Below, piece after piece: positions 25,963 to 35,953 of a stretch of DNA of 64,000 nt (position 1 is its first letter; every line of letters begins with the position of its first letter). Made by a program: the position numbers and the translations under genes. The notes beneath the pieces were generated by a model. The model was not told where the DNA came from and did no database searches. It saw nothing but the letters and a program-made list of their open reading frames with translations. The DNA is from CAWCPR01 sp963797475 (lineage in GTDB: Bacteria; Chloroflexota; Anaerolineae; Anaerolineales; UBA4823): assembly GCA_963797475.1 (NCBI GenBank), contig CAWCPR010000001.1:744001-808000 (forward strand), written 5' to 3'.

Positions 25963-27105
25963 CTACTTCAGCAAGAACACATTAAGTACTATCCAAAATA
26001 CACTATAGTTCAGCGCTCGCCGTAATTGGTAACGCCCCGCAAACAGCAGCACGGCTAAAACCAGGCCGCAGCTAAAACGCAGTAACCCTCCGGTTTCCCG
26101 GAAAGTGGAAAACGGCAGGAATGGGATCACTGCGGCATTTAATAACAATCCAAATACTATCACATTTCTCTCCCCACTGAGCCACGTTTTCAAAGACCGA
26201 ACGACCCCCCAGATGGCAGGGAAGAGGACCGCCGGCCCGAAAACCAGCAGCATGGCGATCAGGTATAACCCGCTAAATGCGCCAATCCGTATAATCCCCA
26301 TGAAGGGCACCCATTCAAACGGGGTAGCCATCGCCCCACCGGAGCCCAGCCCGGGCTGCCCGAACAGCCTCCAAAGCCAGGCCTGGAAGAGGAGGTACGG
26401 GAGCCCAGCGATGGCGCCCAGCGCCAACGCGTATCGCCACCTGCGGTTGAACAGGTCCGCCAGGATTTGCGCCGCGACGAAGAACACCGTCACCTCTTTG
26501 GCGAAAAGCGCCAGGGCGAACAGAACCCAGCCGATTTTGGGACGGCGGCGCTGCATGGCAAGCAAGGCGCCGGCGACCAGGGCAAAGGCCAGAGGCTCGG
26601 GCAAATCCAATCGCACTGCCAGGACAAAACCGGCCCAAAGTCCATACACCAGGGCGTAGGCGCGTTGGATACCCCAACCCGCCAGCAGCTCTCCAACCGC
26701 CCAGGCGCCGGCTGCCTGGGCCAGAAGCCCGAGCACTGCCAGAATCCAGGGCAGGATATCTGCCCGGCCGAATGACGCCAGCCGGGCGAGCAGTGGCAGA
26801 AGAATTCGCTGGTAGCGATATGCAGGCACGTCCAAAAATGGGGCGACTGTCTGCGGGTTGGGATCCAGTGCAATGTAGTAAATGAATTGGCCGTCGTACC
26901 CCTCGGTCCCGCCGGGATCGCTCTGGGAGTACCGGGTTCCCAGCCGCGCCAATGCCAGCGGGTCGCCGCCGGCCTGGAAGATTACCCCGCCAACCACCAG
27001 CGTCAGAACGACCAGGGTGATCAGGGCCGGGTGGGAAAGCAGCCTCTGAACCCACTTTAGCCGGCGTGAGCCATATTCCGGATTGGCCTTCAACTCTGGC
27101 TGCAT
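25963..27105 (-). CDS. Polytopic membrane protein, glycosyltransferase-like (unassigned)
   Basis: 380 residues with about ten hydrophobic helices. A long loop after the first helix contains 'RYSQSDPGGTEGYDGQFIYYIALDP', a pattern resembling the first extracytoplasmic loop of GT-C type mannosyltransferase-like membrane proteins, in which an acidic residue there is catalytic. I cannot assign a family. It ends 76 bases upstream of the MoxR start and begins 24 bases after the end of the YfhO gene, within a five-gene run of large membrane proteins that probably handle polyprenyl-linked sugars at the cell surface (inference). Confidence 0.7.
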   Translation of the reverse strand: MQPELKANPEYGSRRLKWVQRLLSHPALITLVVLTLVVGGVIFQAGGDPLALARLGTRYSQSDPGGTEGYDGQFIYYIALDPNPQTVAPFLDVPAYRYQRILLPLLARLASFGRADILPWILAVLGLLAQAAGAWAVGELLAGWGIQRAYALVYGLWAGFVLAVRLDLPEPLAFALVAGALLAMQRRRPKIGWVLFALALFAKEVTVFFVAAQILADLFNRRWRYALALGAIAGLPYLLFQAWLWRLFGQPGLGSGGAMATPFEWVPFMGIIRIGAFSGLYLIAMLLVFGPAVLFPAIWGVVRSLKTWLSGERNVIVFGLLLNAAVIPFLPFSTFRETGGLLRFSCGLVLAVLLFAGRYQLRRALNYSVFWIVLNVFLLK

Positions 27106-27129
27106 GCAGACCTCGTGAAATTTATCCTA

Positions 27130-29625
27130 TTATGAGAATCTCTTTTCATCCCCCACTGTTGATCTCAGTTTGACCCAGACCAGCCCTAATCCGGCCCAGG
27201 CTAAAAGGCTGATTGCCAACCCCAGCCAAAAAGAGACCGGGCGGTACTCGAACACGACGACATGCGTCCCCGCTGGGAGGCGAACGGCCCGAAAAAGATA
27301 ATCCGCCGGATAAATTGGCGTCTGCGCGCCGTCCACTTTCGCCATCCAGCCAGGATAGCCTACATCCGACCAGACAAACCACCCGGGCCCTTCCGCAGAG
27401 ACCTGAACCTCCAGGCGCAAAGAGCTGCTCTGTCGTACCTGGAAGCTTCCGGTCCGGCTGTCTTGCGCACAGGGTTCGCCGGTAAAACGCCCGCCGGTCT
27501 CCAGCACGACCTCTTCTTGAAAATCGATCTGGGTTTCCCAGACCTGGCGCCAGGCATCTTCCCCATCGCTGGCGATACGAGCGCAAGGCACCCAGCGCCA
27601 GCGGGCTGCTTGCACCGCTAGCGCGTCGAAACGCACCCCATACGCCGCATCGCTGTCCACCCTTTCCAGCGCCCCAACCGCCATCAGTCCCAACAGGTCG
27701 AGGCGGGCAGCGCTGTCCGAAGCCCCCAGGGCCTCCATCCAGCGGGCGTAGCGTCCTGGCACCAGCGGGTCGAAATTATTGGCGGAAGGCAGATCATCCA
27801 GGATATTGGCATTCGGAAGCTCCACAGCCCGCAGGTTGGACCAGTCTTCGCCAGGATCGAAGGTGTCGAAGCGCAGAAAACGCTCGAATTTGATCTGGCG
27901 CTCGTCGCTTTCCGGCAGGTAAAGGCGGTTTCCGGCTGTCAATGCGGGCACTTTTGCCAGCGCCGGGTTCGATTGATAAAGGTCCAAACCCACTGCCGGA
28001 TTCAACCCCCAACCGGCGAATACCAAATCGGCTGCTACAAAGATTGCCACCGACCAGGTCCATATTTTTACAGAACGGGAGGTTTCGTGGGATTGACCAT
28101 CCGTTGAAATCCCAGGGTTCACCGGCGCCAACAGGCTGAGCGCCCCCGAGCCCAATCCCCAGATACCAGCCAGGGCAGTGGCGCGCACAAAGCTGGGACT
28201 GATATCGCCCATCAAGTACCAGGCCAGCCCGGCCCCTAGAGAGACCGCGAAGGCCCCGGCCGTCCCCAGGCGGGTCCAGTAAAGGGCGCGCCCTTCAGGC
28301 CGGCGCCAGCCGCTCACCCCGATGCCGGCCAGGAGCGCCAGGGCGAACTCCACCCAGATCAGGTAGCGTGCCGGCGCCTGGAACAACCCAAAAGTCGGAA
28401 TGTGACGGTACAACCAGGGGAAAACGGGCGTGTTTTTCCCCAAAGCCAGGAGGATTGCGAGCAGGATTAATCCAAGTAAGAAATAGGGCAGGGATCCGAT
28501 CTCATCCCTCGCCCGGTCTGATTTTTTATTGCGTCTCAATACGGCAGCCAGCGCTAACAGCAGCGGCAGAAGGCCTACGTAAAGCGCGTCTTCCCAATAA
28601 TTGCCATAGCCCCAATAATCCCCTCGAACGGGACTGCCGAACAGGTCGGGAGCCAGCAGGGTCAGCAACCGCCAGGGCCAGGTCGAGTAGGTCATCGCCA
28701 ACTCGTACTCCACCGCGGAGGAGCGCTGTGAAGCCAGCAGGTACTCGGCGGTGGGAAGAAGCTGGACCGCGGCAGCGGACACTGCCAGCAGCATTGCAAC
28801 AGCCAGACGGGCCCAGGCGCCGAGCAAGCCCTGCATCCCGGATCGAATCCGCAACCAGCGCCCGCTTTCCACAGGTACAACCGAGCCGCGCCAGCCCATG
28901 AATCCGCACCACATGCCCGCTAATAACCAGGTATACCAGGTGATTTGGGCGTGGCCAGCGAGCAGTTGCAGGGTCAGGATAGCCGCCAGTATGACAATCT
29001 GGCGGATTGTACTGCGTTGGCGGGAGAACCAGCCCCTGAATTTTTGCTGGGACTGAGGTAAGCTGGCGCCGTATCCTGCTGGATCAGGCATCGTTCTTGG
29101 CATAGCCAGCGGCGTTGCGGCCCAAATCACCCAGGGCAGCCAGGCCACGGCAGAATTGATGCTGAGGAAACCAGACCGCGCGACCAGGTAACCCGATAAG
29201 CCAAACGCCAGCCCGCTGACCGCCTGCGCCAGGCGGCCCAGTCCCAGCCGCTTCACCAGGAGCGACATCCCGGCGCCGGCCCAGGCCAGGTGCAGTGCAA
29301 CCAGGACGGCCTGACCCCAGGCTATCGCCGGCGTACCGCCGAGAGCGGCCAGAAAGAAATAGACCCAGTTTGGCGGGTATACCAGCCCGGATTGGTAGTT
29401 GGCCAGCAGCGGCGCGCCCATACCAACCAGTGGATTCCAAAGCGGCAATTGGCCGGTGCGCAGCATCTGCCAGGCCTGGCTCCACCAGGGGACAAACTGC
29501 AAAAGCGGCGTGCCCCAAAAAAGCGCCTTGCCTGCCAGGAAGATGGGGGCAAAGATCGCCAAGGGAGCCAGAACGACCAGCAGGTAAGGCAGGCTGAATA
29601 AACGATCCAACAGGGACTTATTCAC
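27130..29625 (-). CDS. YfhO family membrane protein (copy A)
   Basis: 831 residues. About 13 helices over the first ~560 residues, then a large extracytoplasmic domain of ~230 residues and one last helix. The N-terminal 'QFVPWWSQAWQMLRTGQLPLWNPLVGMG' loop and the C-terminal 'SDVGYPGWMAKVDG' and 'VVFEYRPVSFWLGLAISL' are characteristic of YfhO, which glycosylates lipoteichoic acid in Bacillus; that substrate would not apply in a Chloroflexota cell. The extreme C-terminus 'DEKRFS' is encoded by sequence resembling the GATGAA dyad of the dispersed repeat. It overlaps the next gene upstream by eight bases. Confidence 0.82.
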   Translation of the reverse strand: MNKSLLDRLFSLPYLLVVLAPLAIFAPIFLAGKALFWGTPLLQFVPWWSQAWQMLRTGQLPLWNPLVGMGAPLLANYQSGLVYPPNWVYFFLAALGGTPAIAWGQAVLVALHLAWAGAGMSLLVKRLGLGRLAQAVSGLAFGLSGYLVARSGFLSINSAVAWLPWVIWAATPLAMPRTMPDPAGYGASLPQSQQKFRGWFSRQRSTIRQIVILAAILTLQLLAGHAQITWYTWLLAGMWCGFMGWRGSVVPVESGRWLRIRSGMQGLLGAWARLAVAMLLAVSAAAVQLLPTAEYLLASQRSSAVEYELAMTYSTWPWRLLTLLAPDLFGSPVRGDYWGYGNYWEDALYVGLLPLLLALAAVLRRNKKSDRARDEIGSLPYFLLGLILLAILLALGKNTPVFPWLYRHIPTFGLFQAPARYLIWVEFALALLAGIGVSGWRRPEGRALYWTRLGTAGAFAVSLGAGLAWYLMGDISPSFVRATALAGIWGLGSGALSLLAPVNPGISTDGQSHETSRSVKIWTWSVAIFVAADLVFAGWGLNPAVGLDLYQSNPALAKVPALTAGNRLYLPESDERQIKFERFLRFDTFDPGEDWSNLRAVELPNANILDDLPSANNFDPLVPGRYARWMEALGASDSAARLDLLGLMAVGALERVDSDAAYGVRFDALAVQAARWRWVPCARIASDGEDAWRQVWETQIDFQEEVVLETGGRFTGEPCAQDSRTGSFQVRQSSSLRLEVQVSAEGPGWFVWSDVGYPGWMAKVDGAQTPIYPADYLFRAVRLPAGTHVVVFEYRPVSFWLGLAISLLAWAGLGLVWVKLRSTVGDEKRFS

Positions 29626-31312
29626 TGGGTTGAATCACTTTGAAAACCTGGTACCCGCCGGCCCGCGCCAGCGATTCCAGATAGCCAGCCTGGGCCGGAT
29701 CCCAATCGCCCAAAAGGCGTTCTTCCGGCCCCCAAAAAACATAGCGCACGTGGAAGCGCTGCAACAAGCTGAGCCTCTGTTCGTCGCTGGTCCCGGTCTG
29801 GTAAAAACCTTCTACCAGTGGGCGGAGCTCGGCCAGATCGGCGCTTTCTGGGCCATGCCCAATGACCACCCGCAGCGAGGTCCAGGCTGGCAAGGCGTTG
29901 CCGGTGTCGTAAGCAGCCAGGACAACTTCTCCAGGCAGCGATGCGGACGCCAGAGTCTCAAAAGCGCTGATCTCTTCGACCGGCCGGAATGCTGGCAGGG
30001 CCGGTTGGGCAGCCACACCGGCGCCTCCCACCAGGAGAAAAAGCGTGGATGGGAAAAGCAGCAAGGTAGCCCCTTGAAACAGGCGCAGACCTGACCTTTC
30101 AGCCCGTCCATCCCGGAAATTTCTAAACAGGCAAAGCGCTAAGGCGACCAGCGCCACCCATAAGCCTTCTGAAAGCCGGCGTTGGAGGTTGAAAGGGGCG
30201 TAAACCAGTACAGGCAGCGCCAGCCCCCAGGCGGCTGGCAGCCAACCCAATACCGGATCCTCACGCAGCAAGCGAACCGCGCCGCCAATTGCAAAAGGCA
30301 GGATCAGGCCATAGGCTAACAAATAATGCAGCGGGTGTGGAGACAGGATCAGGTTCTGGCCGGTCCAGGTCCTCAGGAACGGGTCCCATGAGAAGGCCAG
30401 GACCGTATAGATCACGATTGGCGCTGAAACCAACACAATCCAAAAAGCCCGCCGGAAAAAAACTCGCCAGGTTAGCCAGGCTTCGCCTCCCAGCCGGCGA
30501 GTTCTCCAGAACAGCCAGGCGCCCCATGCTCCCAGGTGCAGCGCCAGCACCAGCCAGGCGATTGCAACGGTTAATGGCTGGGCGAAACCCATCAAGAACC
30601 AAAGAATGCCTGTAAGAATTCCGCCAAAATCCAGATAGCTGCGGCTGGTCTGCAGAAACGGCAGGCCAGGGAACTTCGCGGGATTCAGATAGATCACCAG
30701 GCCCCACAGCAGAAACGCCCGCGCCAGGGCCAGGTGCGGCAGCCCGTAAAGCGCCAGGAAACCAAAGGTCTCCGGGGAATAAAAATCCAGCGGCAGCGAC
30801 CCTAACCAGTGGTCGGCGCCTAAAAGGACGAGCAGCCATCCCAGCCCGCCCCCTATTGTGGCCAGCGCCAATCCCCAGCGCAGCAGGCGCTTATCCCGGA
30901 CGAAAAGGGATAAGAAGTCGTAGGTCGCCAGGATCGCCAGGACCCCGGCGATGAAGCGGAACAGGTGAAACAGCGCCACCAACTGCTCGTGCTCGCCCGG
31001 CGGCGCGGCCAACTTTCCGAGCAGGATGTAGGGCAGGAATGCAACCACCCCGCTTTGCGGCTGGGCGGTGTACGGGGTGCGGAAAAGCCAGGCGCCGGCA
31101 GAACCGCTGAGCATTTTGGCGATATAGGAATTTCCATCTTCAATCCCAAAAACAAAACCGGTAAACCGCCAAAAGGGCCCCTGGGTGAGATATCCCCAAA
31201 AATAGGGCAGCGTGGTGATTCCCATGACGATCACAGCGAACCAAAACGCCCAACGACGCTGCACATCGAAGGTCTTTATTGGCGGTGGGGCTGGAGGCAG
31301 TTCCGTTGTCAC
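29618..31312 (-). CDS. Polytopic membrane protein of the 'DGNSY' type (copy A)
   Basis: 564 residues starting at GTG, with about 11 helices and a C-terminal soluble tail (~110 residues). The first loop holds 'FVFGIEDGNSYIAKMLSGSAGAWLFRTPYT'. The paralogue at 33.5-35.1 kb has 'FLLNPVDGNSYLAKMYEGWRGEWRFTLPYS' in the same place. The shared acidic DGNSY loop facing outwards is reminiscent of GT-C glycosyltransferases. Both C-terminal tails mention 'FYQTGTSDEQRLSLLQRFHVRYVFWGPEE' or a similar arrangement. No recognised family name. Confidence 0.72.
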   Translation of the reverse strand: MTTELPPAPPPIKTFDVQRRWAFWFAVIVMGITTLPYFWGYLTQGPFWRFTGFVFGIEDGNSYIAKMLSGSAGAWLFRTPYTAQPQSGVVAFLPYILLGKLAAPPGEHEQLVALFHLFRFIAGVLAILATYDFLSLFVRDKRLLRWGLALATIGGGLGWLLVLLGADHWLGSLPLDFYSPETFGFLALYGLPHLALARAFLLWGLVIYLNPAKFPGLPFLQTSRSYLDFGGILTGILWFLMGFAQPLTVAIAWLVLALHLGAWGAWLFWRTRRLGGEAWLTWRVFFRRAFWIVLVSAPIVIYTVLAFSWDPFLRTWTGQNLILSPHPLHYLLAYGLILPFAIGGAVRLLREDPVLGWLPAAWGLALPVLVYAPFNLQRRLSEGLWVALVALALCLFRNFRDGRAERSGLRLFQGATLLLFPSTLFLLVGGAGVAAQPALPAFRPVEEISAFETLASASLPGEVVLAAYDTGNALPAWTSLRVVIGHGPESADLAELRPLVEGFYQTGTSDEQRLSLLQRFHVRYVFWGPEERLLGDWDPAQAGYLESLARAGGYQVFKVIQPSE

Positions 31313-31339
31313 AGGCTTAAAATCCGGTTCCTTGCGAGG

Positions 31340-33538
31340 CTAAGCTGGTTCCCTGTCGTGGCTGCCATGGGAAAAGAGCGCGAGCGCCAATCCGAGTGCG
31401 CCAAAAACCAGGCCCAGCGAACCACTGGCTGGCTTGAACTCAAACACCACCTGGTGAACGCCCGGCCCGAGGATTACACCGCGCAAGATTCCAGCCACCG
31501 GCTGAATCGCGGCCGGCGTCCCATCGATGCGCGCCTGCCAGCCCGGGTAATCTAATTCGGAAAGAACCAACAGCCGTTCAGTATGGGTCTCTTCACCGGT
31601 TGAGCTGGCATCCACCACAATCCGGTTTGGAGTCCATTTGCTAATCGTCGCGCCGGTCGCGTTCACACCGGGTTCAGAATCCACAGGCTGGAGCCAGGCG
31701 CGCGGCAGCGCCAGCAGGTTTTCATAGACCCGGGTGTCGCCCAGGCGGCTCAGCAATTTCAGTCCATGGATGTGCAGATCGTAAGCAGAAAGCAGATAGC
31801 GGACATTCAACAATCCCAACAAACGCGGGTCTGGCTGGTAGGCAGCATTATCCTTAGCCGGCTCTCCGTTGGAGAAGGAGGGCAACGTAACGCTGTAGCT
31901 GGCTGGCGGCACACCGCTGGCCGAGCTCATAAAATCTACATATGATATGAGCTGCAGCGGATTCACGCCATCCGCAAGCTGTATGCCATAACGCGCGGCC
32001 GTCTGTTGCGGCAGGCTGTAAGAGGGCGAATAAACCCGGAAAAGGCCGGGCTGTGCGGTAAGAAAATCCGCTGCTGCCTGATTCTCGCTCAAAACCTGGG
32101 CGGCTGGTTTTGAGTAAAAGAGGGAACGATCGACAAACCCCAGGTCCAGCAAACATATCCCGAGCAGGCCGGCGACCCACCACCGCAAAGGCAGCCTGCG
32201 GCTGAAATATACCCCGATCCAAACGACCGCCGCCAGGATAAATACCGCTCCCCAGGCGAAATTCAATGGCAAGGAGCGGGTGACGGCCCAAATTGCACCC
32301 GCCAGGCTTAAGGTGAAGCCCGCGACTGCCGTCAATGCCAGGCCTGCCTGGCGGAGTTCTCCAGCTTGAGCGCCATCGAGCAGTGTATCCAGACCAAAAG
32401 CTGCCGCGGCAGCCATGCCAAGACCGCTTAAGAACAACGCCCTGGATGGCACCCGCAGTAAGTCGATGCCCGGGAGGCGAGCCAACAAATCCAGGCCGGG
32501 GAGAAAGCTGCCCAGGGAAATCATAAGAGACCCGGCTGCGACTGCAAGCCAGAACGCCGCCCGGCTGCGGCTTCTGCGCCAGATAAGGGCCAGCAAGCTG
32601 AGGCACAGCACGGCTGCTCCCGGATAGAGCATCCACTCGTGAAAGCCGCCCAGGTCGGGATAAACCAGGCCCAGCAAGCGCGCGGGAGGCAGCGAAAAAC
32701 GAAACACTTCTTGAATGGAAAGCGAAGCCCGGGTGGTCAGGCGGGTATACTCCAACAAGGGCAGCGCCAAGGGAGAAGCGATCAGGGCCGCAAAGCCAAG
32801 CTGGCTGAAGATGGCGAGAACCCCTCGGCGCCTGAATATCGCGTAGCTCAGCCACAAAACCCCGGCGTAAGCCGACCAACGTGGGTCCGCCAGGAAGATC
32901 AGCCCCAGGATCACGCCGGGCTTGTTAAATCGAACCAGAATTCGCTTCCAGGCGGGGGTGGGAACCCCGGTCGAGGCGCTTCCTTGTTCAGCCAGCAAAA
33001 GCCAGGGGGTCAATGGGACCGCGTATAACAAAGTGAGATGACCGGCGCCATAATGCGCAAACAGTTTCGGCAGCGCCTCGAAAGCCAGCGCCCCAAACAA
33101 GGCTGCCTCATGGACCAGGCCTTCCCGGCGCAGCAGGCGTAACATCCCTGCCCCGCCCAGGAACAGGTGGGCGCCTATCAGCAGGTTGAAACCCAGCGGC
33201 AGCGGAAAGAGCAGCGCCAACCAGCCTGGCGGGTACCAGATCCCATTGAGCGGGTCAGCGATGAAGGGGACGCCGCTCAAAATCGCCGGCGACCATAATG
33301 GAAGGCTGTGGTCTGAGATCAACGCATTCCGCAAAAAAACCAGGTTAGCGTAATGGGAGGTGACCAGGTCTGAGTAAGCTGAGCTCGCGGATGGGAATGG
33401 GAATGCTGCCAGCCCTGGCAGCAACAGCAGCAACGGGATCCATAATAACCCAAAATCCCGTGCAGCCTGGAATAAGGCGTTCGCCGAAGGCCTGGTTTTT
33501 GAATCTCCCTCGAAATCCAGGTCAGCGCTCCAGCCCAT
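31340..33538 (-). CDS. YfhO family membrane protein (copy B)
   Basis: 732 residues. About 12 helices, then a C-terminal beta-rich domain with 'SELDYPGWQARIDGTPAAIQP' and 'GVHQVVFEFKPASGSLGLVFGAL', the same ending pattern as copy A. The N-terminal loop 'SHYANLVFLRNALISDHSLPLWSPAILSGVPF' also matches. I start at 33538, where GGAG is well placed, giving a 17-base overlap with the gene upstream; an in-frame Met at 33571 is less likely. It forms a module with the adjacent DGNSY-type protein. Confidence 0.82.
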   Translation of the reverse strand: MGWSADLDFEGDSKTRPSANALFQAARDFGLLWIPLLLLLPGLAAFPFPSASSAYSDLVTSHYANLVFLRNALISDHSLPLWSPAILSGVPFIADPLNGIWYPPGWLALLFPLPLGFNLLIGAHLFLGGAGMLRLLRREGLVHEAALFGALAFEALPKLFAHYGAGHLTLLYAVPLTPWLLLAEQGSASTGVPTPAWKRILVRFNKPGVILGLIFLADPRWSAYAGVLWLSYAIFRRRGVLAIFSQLGFAALIASPLALPLLEYTRLTTRASLSIQEVFRFSLPPARLLGLVYPDLGGFHEWMLYPGAAVLCLSLLALIWRRSRSRAAFWLAVAAGSLMISLGSFLPGLDLLARLPGIDLLRVPSRALFLSGLGMAAAAAFGLDTLLDGAQAGELRQAGLALTAVAGFTLSLAGAIWAVTRSLPLNFAWGAVFILAAVVWIGVYFSRRLPLRWWVAGLLGICLLDLGFVDRSLFYSKPAAQVLSENQAAADFLTAQPGLFRVYSPSYSLPQQTAARYGIQLADGVNPLQLISYVDFMSSASGVPPASYSVTLPSFSNGEPAKDNAAYQPDPRLLGLLNVRYLLSAYDLHIHGLKLLSRLGDTRVYENLLALPRAWLQPVDSEPGVNATGATISKWTPNRIVVDASSTGEETHTERLLVLSELDYPGWQARIDGTPAAIQPVAGILRGVILGPGVHQVVFEFKPASGSLGLVFGALGLALALFSHGSHDREPA

Positions 33539-35129
33539 AAATACGCACTCCTTGTGAATCAAAAACAGCATGAAAACGATCTAGACCAGGAGAGCCCCCG
33601 AGCGCCTTTTCCCGCGGGCCATCAAAAATGAAATCGACGCCCCACTGATCGAGGACGGATTGGGCTTCCTGTGTGGATATAGGTTCAGTCAATGATCCGG
33701 GAGCGCTAAAAAAACGGTCGACCAGCGCTTTAGAAGCCTGTGCATTTACGGTCTCAAAAGGATGTCCATAGATCACCCTGCGCCCGGTATGCGCTGGAAT
33801 AAACAACCCGGTTTGCGATCCCGCCAAAATCAAGGCCTGCGCCGGGGTATTCTTTTCGATCCAGGTAAAAGCATCCGCTTCGCCGCGCGTCAGGTAAAGC
33901 AGCGGGTCATGTGTCTGCACGCCGTGCAGCGCCGCCAGCAGGATAATAAGATTGGTGGGCAGCGCCAGCAAAAAGGTTGCCATAACGACCAGGCGAACTC
34001 GTTTCCCCAGGCCAGATGCCAGGGTGTGGATCCCCAGGGCAGCCAGCCCAGAAAGAGGGACGTAAAGCCCGAGAATGAATCGACGCTGCAGTCCAATGGG
34101 CAGATAGAGCAAGATCAATCCCACGCCTGCCCAAACCCACAGCAGCCGCTCTCCCCTGGATAGCCCTGCAATCTTTCCCTTTAACAATGCCCAACCCCGG
34201 AAAATCGCCAGGAGCAGGACGGGTGAAAATGAGACCGCCAAATCCCACAGCGCCGGCGCTGGCGTCAGGTTTTGCGCGTTCCATCCAGCCAGGACGGGAT
34301 CACCGTTCGCCGCCCAAAGCTCATAAGCAATCGCCGGGGCGCCGCCAATTAATACCCAAAGAAACAGCGGAGCGACTCGCCGTGCGGAAGGCTGAGCATT
34401 CAGCCAGGCGATGCGACTGGTATTTGACCACAGCTCCCAAAGTGCAACACCGGCGATCACGGCTAAAGCGATTACCACGCCGAAGGGGGCGATCAGCGCC
34501 AATACCAGGGCAGCCAGGCACACCAGCAAGCCGCGCCGTAGCGATAAGCGCTCGGAATCGACAACTGCCGTAAAAATCCAAACCAGCAAACCTATAGCCA
34601 GGGGAAAATGAGGATTTGCATAGGCGGAAAGAAAGGGATACGCTTCAGCCACCCAGAAATCCGCTGTAAACGCCCCAAACGGCACGCCTATCCAACCGAT
34701 CCCTGAGCCTAAGGCGGCCAGGGCAAACGCCAACCAGCCTGAAGCGCGGTCCGGCATAAGCCGGGAGAAAAAATGCTGTAAAACCAGAAGCAGGAACAAT
34801 GTTGCCAGGATCCGCGCCAGGTGAAAGACCAGCGCCAGCGGCAAAGAAAGCCAGCGGGCCAGGTGGCCCAGGAAGAGATAAAAAGTAAAAAGATAGGCCC
34901 CACTGCCCGGATCCGCACTATAAGGCAAGGTGAACCGCCATTCGCCGCGCCAGCCTTCATACATCTTGGCCAGATAGCTGTTGCCATCCACCGGGTTTAG
35001 TAAGAACCCTCCAAAAACATACCCTGGGCCGGATTCGCGCACAGCATAACCATAGGGTAAATTGGTCAGAACCAGAACCGCCAAAATGACGCCTGTTAAC
35101 AGGATCCAGCCTTTATACCGGTTGAGCAT
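33522..35129 (-). CDS. Polytopic membrane protein of the 'DGNSY' type (copy B)
   Basis: 535 residues, about 11 helices plus a ~110-residue soluble C-terminus ('VDRFFSAPGSLTEPISTQEAQSVLDQWGVDFIFDG'). It is paralogous to the protein at 29.6-31.3 kb through the loop containing 'DGNSYLAKM' and the C-terminal pattern. It is the first gene of the leftward five-gene membrane cluster; the 122-base spacer to the divergent zinc-ribbon gene should hold its promoter. Presumed surface glycosyltransferase, not proven. Confidence 0.72.
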   Translation of the reverse strand: MLNRYKGWILLTGVILAVLVLTNLPYGYAVRESGPGYVFGGFLLNPVDGNSYLAKMYEGWRGEWRFTLPYSADPGSGAYLFTFYLFLGHLARWLSLPLALVFHLARILATLFLLLVLQHFFSRLMPDRASGWLAFALAALGSGIGWIGVPFGAFTADFWVAEAYPFLSAYANPHFPLAIGLLVWIFTAVVDSERLSLRRGLLVCLAALVLALIAPFGVVIALAVIAGVALWELWSNTSRIAWLNAQPSARRVAPLFLWVLIGGAPAIAYELWAANGDPVLAGWNAQNLTPAPALWDLAVSFSPVLLLAIFRGWALLKGKIAGLSRGERLLWVWAGVGLILLYLPIGLQRRFILGLYVPLSGLAALGIHTLASGLGKRVRLVVMATFLLALPTNLIILLAALHGVQTHDPLLYLTRGEADAFTWIEKNTPAQALILAGSQTGLFIPAHTGRRVIYGHPFETVNAQASKALVDRFFSAPGSLTEPISTQEAQSVLDQWGVDFIFDGPREKALGGSPGLDRFHAVFDSQGVRIYGLER

Positions 35130-35215
35130 ATTCGTATTTTAATTCTAAATTGTTGAGACCGGTTTGCCATGACAAAACTGCAAGGGAAGAAAGGCCTTCG
35201 AAGCTCCAAAACCTC

Positions 35216-35244
35216 TTGTTTTAAATTCCATCCGCCTCTATAAT
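35216..35244 (+). promoter_or_regulatory. Promoter giving a predicted leaderless mRNA for the zinc-ribbon gene
   Basis: TTGTTT, 17 bases, TATAAT. The -10 box ends only seven bases before the ATG at 35252, and there is no ribosome-binding sequence, so transcription would begin at or next to the start codon. Confidence 0.6.
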
Positions 35245-35251
35245 CTCTAAC

Positions 35252-35953
35252 ATGAGTCAGTCTTTTAAACTCTATCGCTTGCAGCAGATCGATAGCCAAT
35301 TGGACAAAGCGCTCGCTCGTCTGAAAGATGTGGAATCTGAATTAAGTGAAGATGCGATCCTGCGCCAGGCTCAAGAGCTAAACGATATCTCCGCCGAAAA
35401 TTTACAGTCGAAGCGCAAAGCGTTGCAAAAGGCCGAGGAAGTCGTCCTGGAACAACGCGTGAAAATCGAACAAACCGAGTCGACATTATATTCCGGAAAA
35501 GTGCGCAACCCGAAAGAGCTGCAAGATCTGCAAAACGAATTGGCTTCTTTGAAGAAATATAAAAGTGTGTTGGAAGATCGCCAGATCGAGGAAATGATCT
35601 CTGTAGAAGAAGCCGAAGACGATTACAAGGCCAAACAGACTGACCTGGAGGAAGTTCGGGCTCAACTGGCAGTTCATAATCAAGAGCTCACTGCAGAAAG
35701 AGATCGACTTAATAACGAAATAGCCCGTCTACAGGCCGAGCGCCAGGCGGCAGCCAGCTCAATCCCGGCGGAAGATCAACGCCTTTACGAGCAGTTGCGT
35801 TCCCAGCGCCGAGGCATCGCTGTTTCTAAAGTGACAGACAAAGCCTGCTCTGCCTGCGGCTCTACCTTGAACGCCGCGCTGCTCCACGCAGCGCGTTCAC
35901 CCAACCAAATTACCCGCTGCGAAATCTGCGGCCGCATCCTGTATGGCGGGTGA
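35252..35953 (+). CDS. Coiled-coil protein with C-terminal C4 zinc ribbon
   Basis: 233 residues. Residues 5-185 form a long antiparallel coiled coil (heptad-rich 'LKDVESELSEDAIL', 'LQNELASLKKYKSVLEDRQIEEM'), interrupted by the conserved 'SGKVRNPKELQDLQ' turn. The C-terminus has two CxxC pairs, 'CSACGSTLN' and 'CEICGRILYGG'. This is the widespread zf-RING_7/DUF164 family (CdsZ-like), whose role is not firmly known; nucleic-acid binding has been suggested for some members. Its stop overlaps the GTG start of the next gene. Confidence 0.9.
   Translation: MSQSFKLYRLQQIDSQLDKALARLKDVESELSEDAILRQAQELNDISAENLQSKRKALQKAEEVVLEQRVKIEQTESTLYSGKVRNPKELQDLQNELASLKKYKSVLEDRQIEEMISVEEAEDDYKAKQTDLEEVRAQLAVHNQELTAERDRLNNEIARLQAERQAAASSIPAEDQRLYEQLRSQRRGIAVSKVTDKACSACGSTLNAALLHAARSPNQITRCEICGRILYGG

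Noticed and set aside
26105..26659. 184-codon plus-strand open frame
   Set aside because: Antisense to a polytopic membrane protein gene; no hydrophobic pattern or motif of its own.
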